This document shows positions 1-6,879 of a stretch of 53,724 bases of DNA, piece by piece (positions within the stretch are counted from its first letter, which is position 1; each line of letters opens with the position of its first letter). The notes beneath the pieces are model-generated. The model was not told the origin of the DNA, searched no databases, and saw nothing but the letters and a program-made list of their open reading frames with translations. Source of the stretch: Cypionkella sp. (GTDB taxonomy: Bacteria > Pseudomonadota > Alphaproteobacteria > Rhodobacterales > Rhodobacteraceae); NCBI GenBank assembly GCA_025458525.1, contig JALOSF010000006.1, positions 1 through 53,724 on the forward strand, written 5' to 3'. The translations under genes were made by a program, and so were the position numbers.

Positions 1-1
1 C

Positions 2-112
<111 letters not shown>

Positions 113-184
113 GCCGCGCAAACACCCCGTCACAATCCAGAAAATCGCTTACGCCTGCACCGTAGTCCGCCTGCGGTGCCACTG

Positions 185-214
185 CCCCGCCATGTCCGCA
201 TGGCGGGGTTTTTT
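185..214 (+). terminator. Rho-independent terminator after ccrM
   Basis: A perfect 10-bp GC-rich stem (CCCCGCCATG at 185-194 and CATGGCGGGG at 199-208) with a 4-nt loop is followed directly by six T residues (209-214). The T tract is only on the plus strand, so it ends transcription coming from ccrM. It is not oriented for the tRNA gene, which is read leftwards. Confidence 0.9.
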
Positions 215-240
215 CCTTGCATCGCACAGCGGGGCAAAGG

Positions 241-317
241 TGGTGATCCCGACAGGACTTGAACCTGTAACCTGCCCCTTAGGAGGGGGCTGCTCTATCC
301 AGTTGAGCCACGGGACC
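241..317 (-). tRNA. tRNA-Arg (anticodon CCT)
   Basis: On the minus strand a 77-nt cloverleaf can be drawn. The acceptor arms GGTCCCG and CGGGATC pair with one G-U, the discriminator is A, and the CCA end is encoded (plus-strand 241-243). The T-loop reads GTTCAAGTCC and the D-loop region GGCTCAACTGGATAGAGC. The anticodon stem GCCCC/GGGGC encloses the loop CTCCTAA, giving anticodon CCT, which reads the arginine codon AGG. No integrase or attachment-site duplication is visible next to it. Confidence 0.96.
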
Positions 318-380
318 ACGCGCCCCTTCATGCGGAAAATCGCCTTCGGTTTCAAGCGATGACTTGGCAGGCTTTGGATA

Positions 381-493
381 AAGAAAAAGGGGGAGTGAGT
401 TTTGGCCCACCACTCCCCCTCTGGGTCCGTTGCGTCTGGGTTGAGAGCTTGCAGGACGCGCAGGATATCGTCAGCCTGTCTTTGCGGCTGTTA
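381..493 (-). ncRNA. Candidate small regulatory RNA, about 110 nt
   Basis: No protein gene explains this interval. Read on the minus strand, a sigma70-like promoter (-35 TTGTCC, 17-bp spacer, -10 TATGTT) would start transcription near 492. About 70 nt later lies a strong intrinsic terminator: a 10-bp stem (388-397 with 411-420) ending in a run of T. Near the 5' end the transcript can form a small hairpin between AGCC and GGCT (about 472-490). I find no convincing start codon plus ribosome site in the short transcript. The -10 region is covered by a LacI-type operator, so the adjacent repressor probably controls it. I do not recognise the RNA as a known family. Seen: promoter-like, terminator and operator sequences. 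Inferred: that an RNA is made. Confidence 0.55.
384..420 (-). terminator. Rho-independent terminator (minus strand)
   Basis: Minus-strand arms AGGGGGAGTG and CACTCCCCCT form a perfect 10-bp stem around a 13-nt loop, and the stem runs into TTTTCTTT. It is clearly directional (no T tract on the plus strand). No protein-coding gene on this strand reads into it, so it most likely ends the candidate small RNA. Confidence 0.8.
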
Positions 494-502
494 GCGGTAA
501 CA
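489..502. promoter_or_regulatory. LacI/GntR-type operator overlapping the small-RNA -10 box
   Basis: The sequence TGTTAGCGGTAACA is a near-perfect palindrome (12 of 14 positions, central CG). It closely resembles operators of LacI-family gluconate repressors (TGTTACCNGTAACA type). It overlaps the -10 box of the minus-strand promoter (499-504) and its predicted start point, which is a classic repressor position. The LacI-family gene begins 82 bp away and is the obvious candidate to bind here. Confidence 0.6.
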
Positions 503-527
503 TAGCCGATAAATCGGGCTTGGACAA
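499..527 (-). promoter_or_regulatory. Predicted sigma70-type promoter of the small RNA
   Basis: On the minus strand: -35 TTGTCC (plus 522-527), spacer exactly 17 bp, -10 TATGTT (plus 499-504), each matching consensus at 4 of 6 positions. The spacer contains a second small inverted repeat, CCGAT-AA-ATCGG (506-517), a possible extra control site. Confidence 0.5.
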
Positions 528-533
528 GGGCTC

Positions 534-548
534 TGTTTGGCGCTAACA
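534..548. promoter_or_regulatory. Second candidate LacI-type operator upstream of the repressor gene
   Basis: TGTTTGGCGCTAACA shares the outer TGTT...AACA arms and a GCGCTAACA half with the operator at 489-502. It lies 36 bp before the repressor start codon and about 45 bp centre-to-centre from the first operator. It could serve autoregulation or looping. The palindrome is imperfect (two mismatched positions), so support is weaker than for the first site. Confidence 0.4.
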
Positions 549-583
549 AGAAAAAAGCAGTTGCCGTAGAAGGCCGTTTCACA

Positions 584-1636
584 TTGGCAAAACCCCCCGC
601 CCCAGATCCGCGCCGCACCCTCACCTTGCGCGATGTGTCCGAGGCTTCGGGCGTCAGCGAAATGACGGTCAGCCGCGTGCTTCGCAACCGTGGCGATGTT
701 TCGGAGTCGACACGGGAGCGGGTGTTGGAGGCCGCGCGGCGGCTTGGCTATGTGCCCAACAAAATCGCCGGCGCGTTGGCCAGCCAGCGCGTCAATCTGG
801 TTGGCGTCATCATTCCGTCATTGTCCAACATGGTGTTTCCCGATGTGCTGACCGGGGTGTCGGATGTGTTGGAGGATACCGGCCTGCAACCCGTCGTCGG
901 CGTCAGCAACTATTTGCCCGAACGCGAAGAAGCGGTCGTTTACGAAATGCTCAGCTGGCGGCCCTCCGGTCTTATACTGGCCGGGCTTGAACATTCTGAT
1001 GCAAGCCACGCCATGCTGGCCCAGGCTGGAGTGCCGATTGTCGAGATCATGGATATCGACGGCACTCCGATCGACAGCGCCGTCGGCATTTCGCACCGGC
1101 GCGCCGGCCGCGAGATGGCAGAAACGATTGTTGCGGCCGGTTATCGCCGGATCGCGTTTCTGGGCACACAGATGCCGAATGACCACCGGGCAAAAAAGCG
1201 CCTCGCCGGGTTCGAGGAGGCTTTGGCCCGCGCGGGACTGACGCTGGCCGACCGGGAGTTCTACTCGGGTGGATCGGCCCTGCTCAAGGGGCGCGAAATG
1301 ACGGAAACCATCCTCAAGCGCAGTCCAGATATCGATTTTCTCTATTATTCCAACGATATGATCGGTGCGGGTGGCCTGCTTTACTGCCTGGAACAAGGCA
1401 TTGACGTGCCCGGCCGGCTGGGTCTGGCGGGGTTCAATGGCGTCGAGCTGCTTGACGGCTTGCCCTGCCGCCTTGCGACCATGGATGCCTGCCGGCATGA
1501 TATCGGTCGCCTCGCGGCCGAGATCATCGCCGGCAAGCGTCCGGGCGGGATCGTCGGCGGCGAGATCATCGAACTGACGCCCAAACTTCAACCGGGCGAC
1601 ACGATCCGCAAGACGCAGACCGGCGGCACGATCTAG
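584..1636 (+). CDS. LacI-family transcriptional repressor (gluconate-repressor-like)
   Basis: A 350-residue protein of standard LacI-family length. Residues about 14-60 form the helix-turn-helix and hinge, including LRDVSEASGVSEMTVSRVLR. The remainder is a periplasmic-binding-protein-like effector domain (GLILAGLEHSD, GFNGVELLDGLP). Overall it resembles the GntR gluconate-operon repressor branch. The start is a TTG with AGAAGG about ten bases upstream; no better ATG is in frame. The stop overlaps the stop of the convergent crotonase gene by 4 bp. Two palindromic operators lie just upstream, suggesting autoregulation and control of the divergent small RNA. No gluconate catabolic genes are nearby, so the effector is unknown. 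Confidence 0.85.
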   Translation: MAKPPAPDPRRTLTLRDVSEASGVSEMTVSRVLRNRGDVSESTRERVLEAARRLGYVPNKIAGALASQRVNLVGVIIPSLSNMVFPDVLTGVSDVLEDTGLQPVVGVSNYLPEREEAVVYEMLSWRPSGLILAGLEHSDASHAMLAQAGVPIVEIMDIDGTPIDSAVGISHRRAGREMAETIVAAGYRRIAFLGTQMPNDHRAKKRLAGFEEALARAGLTLADREFYSGGSALLKGREMTETILKRSPDIDFLYYSNDMIGAGGLLYCLEQGIDVPGRLGLAGFNGVELLDGLPCRLATMDACRHDIGRLAAEIIAGKRPGGIVGGEIIELTPKLQPGDTIRKTQTGGTI

Positions 1637-2253
1637 GCGGATGGCACCAGACGCTTGATCGCGGCAACATGATCGGCATTGGCGGCCATCACATCGGCGG
1701 CCAGCGTGCGCGCTTCGTCCAGCAAGGCCTCTGGCGCGACGATACGGTCCACAAGGCCCCAGGCATAGGCCTCTGCCGCATCGATCCGTGCCCCGCCCAT
1801 CAGGATCATCTTTGACCGGGCCGGTCCGATCAGCGCCGCCATCCGCCGCGGATCAGAGGGTTGCGGCAGAAAACCCAGCTTCATCACAGGGTAAAAGAAC
1901 TTGGCCCCCGGCACGGTCAGGCGCAGGTCACAGGCCAGCACCATGCCCATCGCCCCGCCTGCAAGCGTGCCGTTCAACGCCGCGATGGTCAGGATCGGCA
2001 AGCCAGCGATCCGCGCCGACAGCCGTTCCCACACCGGGTCAGAGGCGAGCCCGGCCCGCGCATCCTCAAGATCGGCCCCGGCAGAAAACACATGTCCGGC
2101 CCCCGTCAGGATCACGGCGCGCACGCCTTTCATTTCGGCCTGTGCAAGGGCTGCGTCCAATTCTTCAAGCATCAGCCGGGTCAGCGAATTGGCCTTGTCA
2201 GGACGGTTCAGCGTCAGGGTCAGAAGCCGGCCTTCAAGTTCGACATTGATCAT
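1633..2253 (-). CDS. Short crotonase (enoyl-CoA hydratase/isomerase) family protein
   Basis: A 206-residue crotonase-fold protein. The N-terminal NRPDKANSLT and the oxyanion-hole segments FSAGADL and LAGGAMGM are present. It is about 50 residues shorter than normal enoyl-CoA hydratases, lacking the C-terminal helices. Both catalytic glutamates of classical hydratases appear replaced: Gly103 stands where rat Glu144 sits, and Val123 where Glu164 sits in the usual QPE motif. It is therefore unlikely to hydrate enoyl-CoA by the normal mechanism; another crotonase reaction on an acyl-CoA is possible. Its start overlaps the SDR stop (ATGA), so the two are translated as one unit with the SDR first. 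Confidence 0.8.
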   Translation of the reverse strand: MINVELEGRLLTLTLNRPDKANSLTRLMLEELDAALAQAEMKGVRAVILTGAGHVFSAGADLEDARAGLASDPVWERLSARIAGLPILTIAALNGTLAGGAMGMVLACDLRLTVPGAKFFYPVMKLGFLPQPSDPRRMAALIGPARSKMILMGGARIDAAEAYAWGLVDRIVAPEALLDEARTLAADVMAANADHVAAIKRLVPSA

Positions 2254-2996
2254 TCAATCACTCCTATGGCGCGGCGGATGGCTTCGTCGCGCAAACTGAT
2301 TTCCTTGCCAAGCCAGGCGTCACCGCCCGAACCGCACATCCACAGCAGACATTTTGCCGGCCACTCCGCCGGAATATGCACGGCAGGATCAAGCTGCGAC
2401 ACCGGGTTCACCCCGCTTTGCTTTATCCGGACCTGCATGTCAGTAGCGACCGTGCCCGGTGACAGACCCATGATGCGCAAACCGTGTTCAGCCTCCTCCA
2501 GATGGGCGGCGCGGGTCAGCATGGCGGCCCCCGCCTTGCCTGCACAATAGGCACTCCACCCTTCCAAGGGGTTACTGGCGGCGCCCGAACTGACGGTAAT
2601 GATCGTGCCGCCCCCAGCGGCCTTCATCACCGGAATGGCGGCACGCATGCCATGGAACACGCCCTTGAGATTGACATCGATTGCGGCGCCCCATGCCTCG
2701 GGCGCGGCGGTTTCAATCCGGCAGATCGGGTCGATGGTGCCTGCATTGTTGATCAGGGCATCCAGCCGCCCCCAGCGTGCCATGACCGTCTGCACCGATG
2801 CGGTGACGCTTGTTGCATCGGCAACGTCACAGCGCAGCGCCATCGCCCGGTCGCCGATCTGTTCGGCAAGCGCCGAGATGTCGGCCTCGGACCGGGCCAG
2901 CAGCGCCACGCGCCAGCCCGCCGCAGCAAAAACGCGGGCCGTCGCGGCACCGATTCCGCGGCTTGCCCCTGTGATCATCACGGTTTTTTCGGTCAT
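2250..2996 (-). CDS. Short-chain dehydrogenase/reductase (SDR)
   Basis: A 248-residue classical SDR. It has the TGASRGIGAATA cofactor loop near residue 9, the NNAG motif, the catalytic Ser in VSSGAAS, and the YCAGK motif with Tyr and Lys. The absence of an acidic residue pattern after strand 2 (LLARSEAD) leaves NAD versus NADP open. It is the first gene of a two-gene unit with the crotonase-like gene, overlapping it by ATGA, which suggests both act on the same acyl or hydroxyacyl substrate. The precise substrate cannot be told from sequence. It diverges from the DUF2125 gene across a 124-bp gap. Confidence 0.88.
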   Translation of the reverse strand: MTEKTVMITGASRGIGAATARVFAAAGWRVALLARSEADISALAEQIGDRAMALRCDVADATSVTASVQTVMARWGRLDALINNAGTIDPICRIETAAPEAWGAAIDVNLKGVFHGMRAAIPVMKAAGGGTIITVSSGAASNPLEGWSAYCAGKAGAAMLTRAAHLEEAEHGLRIMGLSPGTVATDMQVRIKQSGVNPVSQLDPAVHIPAEWPAKCLLWMCGSGGDAWLGKEISLRDEAIRRAIGVIE

Positions 2997-3120
2997 GGTC
3001 GGCTCCCTCTGCTGTGGTCACACCAGTTAGCGCATCTGCCGGTCTGGCGGAAACCCTTGACCCCTGCCCTGCGCATCAACAGGATGCTGGCATCACGCCT
3101 CCTTGCCAGAAAGGTTCATC

Positions 3121-4617
3121 ATGCGTCGGCCCCTTGGCGCGGCATTGACCGCGGCTCTTTCCGTGCAGATCGCAGCACCCGTCTGGGCGCAGGTGACACC
3201 GGAAGATGTCTGGCAAAACTGGCAAAAGCTGGGGGCCAGCTATGGCCAGGCGCTTGTGGCCGATTCCGTGGTGCGCGACGGCGACACGCTTGTTGTGTCG
3301 GGCGTGAGCTTCAGCATGGATCAAGACATCGGCAGGCTGACCGGCGGGATTGACGAGCTGCGCTTTCGCGACACGGGCAATGGCACCGTCGAGGTGACGA
3401 TGTCCGATACCTATCGCGCCGACCTGACACTGGTGGATTCGGATGGCACGACGCAGACCGTCGCGCTTTCCCTGACACAACCCGGCGTCACGATTGTTGC
3501 AGGGGGCAGCGCAAACCGGACCGAATACACCTATGCCGCGCCCTCGGTGATCGCAGACCTGCGCCTGAGCGAGTCTGGCGCATCGCTGGCCGATCTTGAT
3601 GCCACGCTGACAGGGCTTGCCGGAACCTATGTGTTCGAGTCTTCGGGTTCGCTCGGGGTTCTCGACACGGCCCTGCTGATCGACCGCCTTGCCTTTAGCC
3701 TGACTGCGGACGATCCCGAAACGGGCGCCACCGTGACAGGCGCGCTTGACGCGCTCAAGATTGCAAGCAGCGGCAGTCTGGTTGGACTGGAGGCCATGGA
3801 AAACCTCGCGCGGGCCATGCGGGACGGCATGACCTTTGATGCCGAGCTGAGCTATGGCGCAGGCAATTTTACGATCGATGCACGCGACGCGGGCAAGGCG
3901 ACCAAGGTGGTCGCAACCAATCAGACCGGGCATTTTCGAACCCGGCTTGGCAATGGCGCGCTGCGCTATGGCGCGGGAGGGACGGGTGTGACACTTGTCT
4001 TGTCCGGGGATGACATTCCCTTTCCGGCCCTGCGGATCGCCTATGGCGAGGCGGCGTTCGATGTTCTGATGCCCTTGTTGCGCAGCGACCAGCCCACGGA
4101 TTTCAGCCTTCTGACCCGAATCGTCGATCTTGCCGTATCCGATGAAATCTGGGCCATGTTCGATCCGACGGCCACCTTGCCGCGCGATCCGGCGACCTTT
4201 GTCCTTGATGTAAGGGGCAAGCTGCGGTTGACCGCCGATCTGGTGGACGACACCGCAATGACCGCCTTGGGCGAGGCGTCGCCTGGGGAAATCCACGCCC
4301 TTGATGTCGAGGAGTTGCAGGTGACATTCGCCGGGGCAGAGCTGACCGGCAGCGGTGCGCTGACCTTTGACAACAGTGATGTCACCACCTTTGACGGGGT
4401 TCCGGCGCCGACAGGCAAGATCGATCTGATGATACGGGGCGGCAATCGCCTGCTCGACAGGCTCGTGGCCATGGGCATCGTCCCGCAGGATCAGGTGATG
4501 GGCGCGCGCATGATGATCGCCCTGCTGGCCAAGCCCGGTGAGGGCGAGGACGTGTTGAACTCGGCCCTCGAATTCCGGGACAAGGGCTTTTTTGCAAACG
4601 GACAGCGCCTGAAATAG
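3121..4617 (+). CDS. DUF2125 domain-containing periplasmic protein
   Basis: A 498-residue protein beginning MRRPLGAALTAALS with a hydrophobic core and an AxA-type cleavage site (PVWAQ) near residue 24, so it should be exported. The rest is rich in beta-strand patterns and matches my recollection of the DUF2125 family found throughout Rhodobacterales. Function is unknown. I chose ATG 3121 because AGAAAGG lies six bases upstream and the signal peptide starts there; an upstream TTG at 3103 would add six residues with no ribosome site. A 110-bp gap separates it from pmbA. Confidence 0.75.
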   Translation: MRRPLGAALTAALSVQIAAPVWAQVTPEDVWQNWQKLGASYGQALVADSVVRDGDTLVVSGVSFSMDQDIGRLTGGIDELRFRDTGNGTVEVTMSDTYRADLTLVDSDGTTQTVALSLTQPGVTIVAGGSANRTEYTYAAPSVIADLRLSESGASLADLDATLTGLAGTYVFESSGSLGVLDTALLIDRLAFSLTADDPETGATVTGALDALKIASSGSLVGLEAMENLARAMRDGMTFDAELSYGAGNFTIDARDAGKATKVVATNQTGHFRTRLGNGALRYGAGGTGVTLVLSGDDIPFPALRIAYGEAAFDVLMPLLRSDQPTDFSLLTRIVDLAVSDEIWAMFDPTATLPRDPATFVLDVRGKLRLTADLVDDTAMTALGEASPGEIHALDVEELQVTFAGAELTGSGALTFDNSDVTTFDGVPAPTGKIDLMIRGGNRLLDRLVAMGIVPQDQVMGARMMIALLAKPGEGEDVLNSALEFRDKGFFANGQRLK

Positions 4618-4727
4618 CGGCGGCCGACGGCCAGCGGGGCGGTGGTTGCGCTTTGGTCAGCGGTCCCGACTTGCAGGCCGGGGTCTGACGGACTACCTCG
4701 GCCACAGCACAGTGCAAGGACGCCGCA

Positions 4728-6068
4728 ATGACCGATCTTTCCCGCCTGACAGACGCGCTTTTGACAGCCGCCAAACGCGCCGGGGCCGAGCAGGCCGATG
4801 CCTTGGCCATGGGGGGCACGTCGCTTTCGATCGACATTCGGGCAGGCAAACTGGAACAGGCCGAGCGTTCGGAAGGGACAGAGATCGGCTTGCGCGTGCT
4901 GATCGGCGGACGGCAAGCCTGTGTGTCGGCCTCCGATGTCTCAGACGCAACGATCGCGGCGCTTGCCGAACGGGCCGTCGCCATGGCGCGTGAGGCGCCT
5001 GAAGACCCCTATGCCGGGCTGGCCGACCCTGACCAGATTGCCCGCGACTGGGATCTGGCGGCGCTGGATCTGGCCGATCCGGCCCCGGAACCAGGCGCCG
5101 CAGCCCTTGAAGCCGCGGCCCGCGCGGTCGAGGCGGCGGCCATGGCACGAAACGGCATCACGCAGGTCGAAGCCTCGGCGAGCTTTGGGCGGCGCGCGAT
5201 GCATCTTGCCGCCACCAACGGTTTTTCCGGCGGCTATGCCCGGACGTCCCATTCACTTTCGGCGGTGGCGTTCACCGGAACGGGAACCGCGATGGAACGG
5301 GATTGGGCCGCCGAAGGCCGGATCTATGCCAGCGACATGCCAGACGCAGATGGCATCGGGCACCTGGCAAGCGAGCGTGCGCTGCAACGGGCGGGGGCCG
5401 TGCGCCCCAAGACCGGGACATACCCTGTCCTGTTCGACGAGCGCGTGGCCTCAAGCCTGATCGGGCATCTGCTCGCGGCAACCAACGGTGCGGCCATCGC
5501 GCGGGGGGCATCCTGGCTGCGGGATGCCCTGGGCAAGCAGGTGCTGCCAGAGCATCTTTCGATCATCGAGGACCCGCATCGCAGGCGCATCGCCGCCAGC
5601 CGCCCCTTTGACGCCGAAGGTTTGCCGACCCAGCGCCGTCTGATCGTCGAGAACGGTGTGCTTCTTGGCTGGACGCTCGATCTTGCCACGGGGCGCAAAC
5701 TTGGGCTTGCTTCGACCGCCAATGCGGCACGGGGTGCATCGTCGCCGCCTTCGCCTTCGACCAGCAACATCGATCTGACACCCGGCACGGCCAGCCGCGC
5801 CGATCTGATCGGGCAGATGGGAACGGGATTGCTTGTCACCTCGATGATCGGCTCGACCATCAGCGCCACGACGGGGGATTATTCGCGGGGGGCCTCCGGC
5901 TTCTGGGTGGAAAATGGCCAGATCCAGTATCCGGTGAACGAATGCACCATCGCAGGCAATCTGCGCGACATGCTGTTGCGGATCATTCCGGCCAATGATG
6001 CGCGGGCGCATCTTTCCACCCGGGTGCCCTCGCTCTTGATTGACGGGATGACCCTTGCCGGGGCGTGA
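4728..6068 (+). CDS. pmbA: TldD/PmbA-family metalloprotease-like protein PmbA (TldE)
   Basis: A 446-residue protein of the PmbA/TldE family, full length. It starts with the family pattern TDLSRLTDALLTAAKRAGAEQAD, carries the EGTEIGLRV segment, and ends with the GDYSRGASGFWVENGQI and TIAGNLRDML motifs. PmbA pairs with TldD to form a protease acting on small peptides and unfolded proteins, for example in peptide antibiotic maturation; PmbA itself is the subunit lacking the metal-binding site. No tldD is in the window. AGGACG precedes the ATG by 6 bases. Its last 14 bp overlap the phosphatase gene, so the two are probably co-translated. Confidence 0.88.
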   Translation: MTDLSRLTDALLTAAKRAGAEQADALAMGGTSLSIDIRAGKLEQAERSEGTEIGLRVLIGGRQACVSASDVSDATIAALAERAVAMAREAPEDPYAGLADPDQIARDWDLAALDLADPAPEPGAAALEAAARAVEAAAMARNGITQVEASASFGRRAMHLAATNGFSGGYARTSHSLSAVAFTGTGTAMERDWAAEGRIYASDMPDADGIGHLASERALQRAGAVRPKTGTYPVLFDERVASSLIGHLLAATNGAAIARGASWLRDALGKQVLPEHLSIIEDPHRRRIAASRPFDAEGLPTQRRLIVENGVLLGWTLDLATGRKLGLASTANAARGASSPPSPSTSNIDLTPGTASRADLIGQMGTGLLVTSMIGSTISATTGDYSRGASGFWVENGQIQYPVNECTIAGNLRDMLLRIIPANDARAHLSTRVPSLLIDGMTLAGA

Positions 6069-6825
6069 TCTGACCCTTCTGGCCGAAGCCGCGCAAGAGG
6101 CGGGCGAAATTGCGCTGCGGTTCTGGCGGCGTGATCCCCAGGTCTGGGACAAGGGGGGCGATCACGGCCCGGTCACAGAGGCGGATCTTGCCGTCAACGA
6201 CATGCTCAAGATGCGCCTTCTGGGCGCCCGCCCCGACTATGGCTGGCTGTCCGAAGAAACCCCGGATTCGACAGACCGTCTTGGCGCCAGCCGCGTGTTC
6301 ATCCTGGACCCGATTGACGGCACCCGGGCCTTTGTCGCTGGCGAAGATAACTTCGCCGTGTCGCTTGCCATCGCAGAGGCGGGCCGGGTGATCGCGGGTG
6401 CCGTGATGATGCCCGCCAAGAACAGGCTCTATACCGCCGAAACCGGGGGGCCGGCGCTGTGCAATGGCGCTGAAATCCACGCCGGCCTTCGCACGGATCT
6501 GACCGGGTCTTCGCTGCTTGCGACCAAGGCGAATATGGAGCCCAGCCATTGGCCGGGTGGCGTGCCTGATTTGCGGCGCAGCTTTCGCACCTCTCTGGCC
6601 TATCGGCTCTGCCTGACGGCCGAGGGTCGCTATGACGGGATGATCACCTTTCGCGACACATGGGAATGGGACATCGCGGCAGGCAGCCTGATCTGTCGCT
6701 GCGCGGGGGCACAGGTGACGGACCGCACAGGCAACGATCTGCGCTTCAACTCCCCCGACGCCAAAACGGCCGGGGTGATCGCCACAAACCCGGCGCTGCA
6801 TCGCGCCATCATGGCGCGGCTCTGA
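6055..6825 (+). CDS. cysQ: Inositol monophosphatase family, CysQ-like 3'(2'),5'-bisphosphate nucleotidase
   Basis: A 256-residue member of the lithium-sensitive IMPase superfamily. The metal-binding motifs are present: SEE in GWLSEETPD, DPIDGT near residue 84 and WDIAAG near residue 203. The early WDKGGDHGPVTEADLAVN is typical of CysQ-like enzymes, which remove the 3'-phosphate of PAP produced in sulfate assimilation; an inositol-phosphatase role cannot be excluded. Start TTG 6055 lies inside the end of pmbA; it gives the expected N-terminus. A bidirectional hairpin follows before the convergent helicase gene. Confidence 0.75.
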   Translation: MPGRDLTLLAEAAQEAGEIALRFWRRDPQVWDKGGDHGPVTEADLAVNDMLKMRLLGARPDYGWLSEETPDSTDRLGASRVFILDPIDGTRAFVAGEDNFAVSLAIAEAGRVIAGAVMMPAKNRLYTAETGGPALCNGAEIHAGLRTDLTGSSLLATKANMEPSHWPGGVPDLRRSFRTSLAYRLCLTAEGRYDGMITFRDTWEWDIAAGSLICRCAGAQVTDRTGNDLRFNSPDAKTAGVIATNPALHRAIMARL

Positions 6826-6830
6826 CGAAA

Positions 6831-6856
6831 AAGGGGAAAGCCGCAGCTTTCCCCTT
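6831..6856. terminator. Intrinsic terminator between convergent genes
   Basis: A perfect 11-bp stem (AAGGGGAAAGC at 6831-6841, GCTTTCCCCTT at 6846-6856) with a 4-nt loop. On the minus strand the stem runs into TTTTTCG, so it works best for the helicase gene. It may also stop transcripts from the pmbA/cysQ side. Confidence 0.8.
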
Positions 6857-6879
6857 CCTCATGTCGCACCCACTCTGGA

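Noticed and set aside
241..317. tRNA-Arg as an integration site of a mobile island
   Set aside because: No integrase, no repeated tRNA 3' end and no change of composition next to it within the window.
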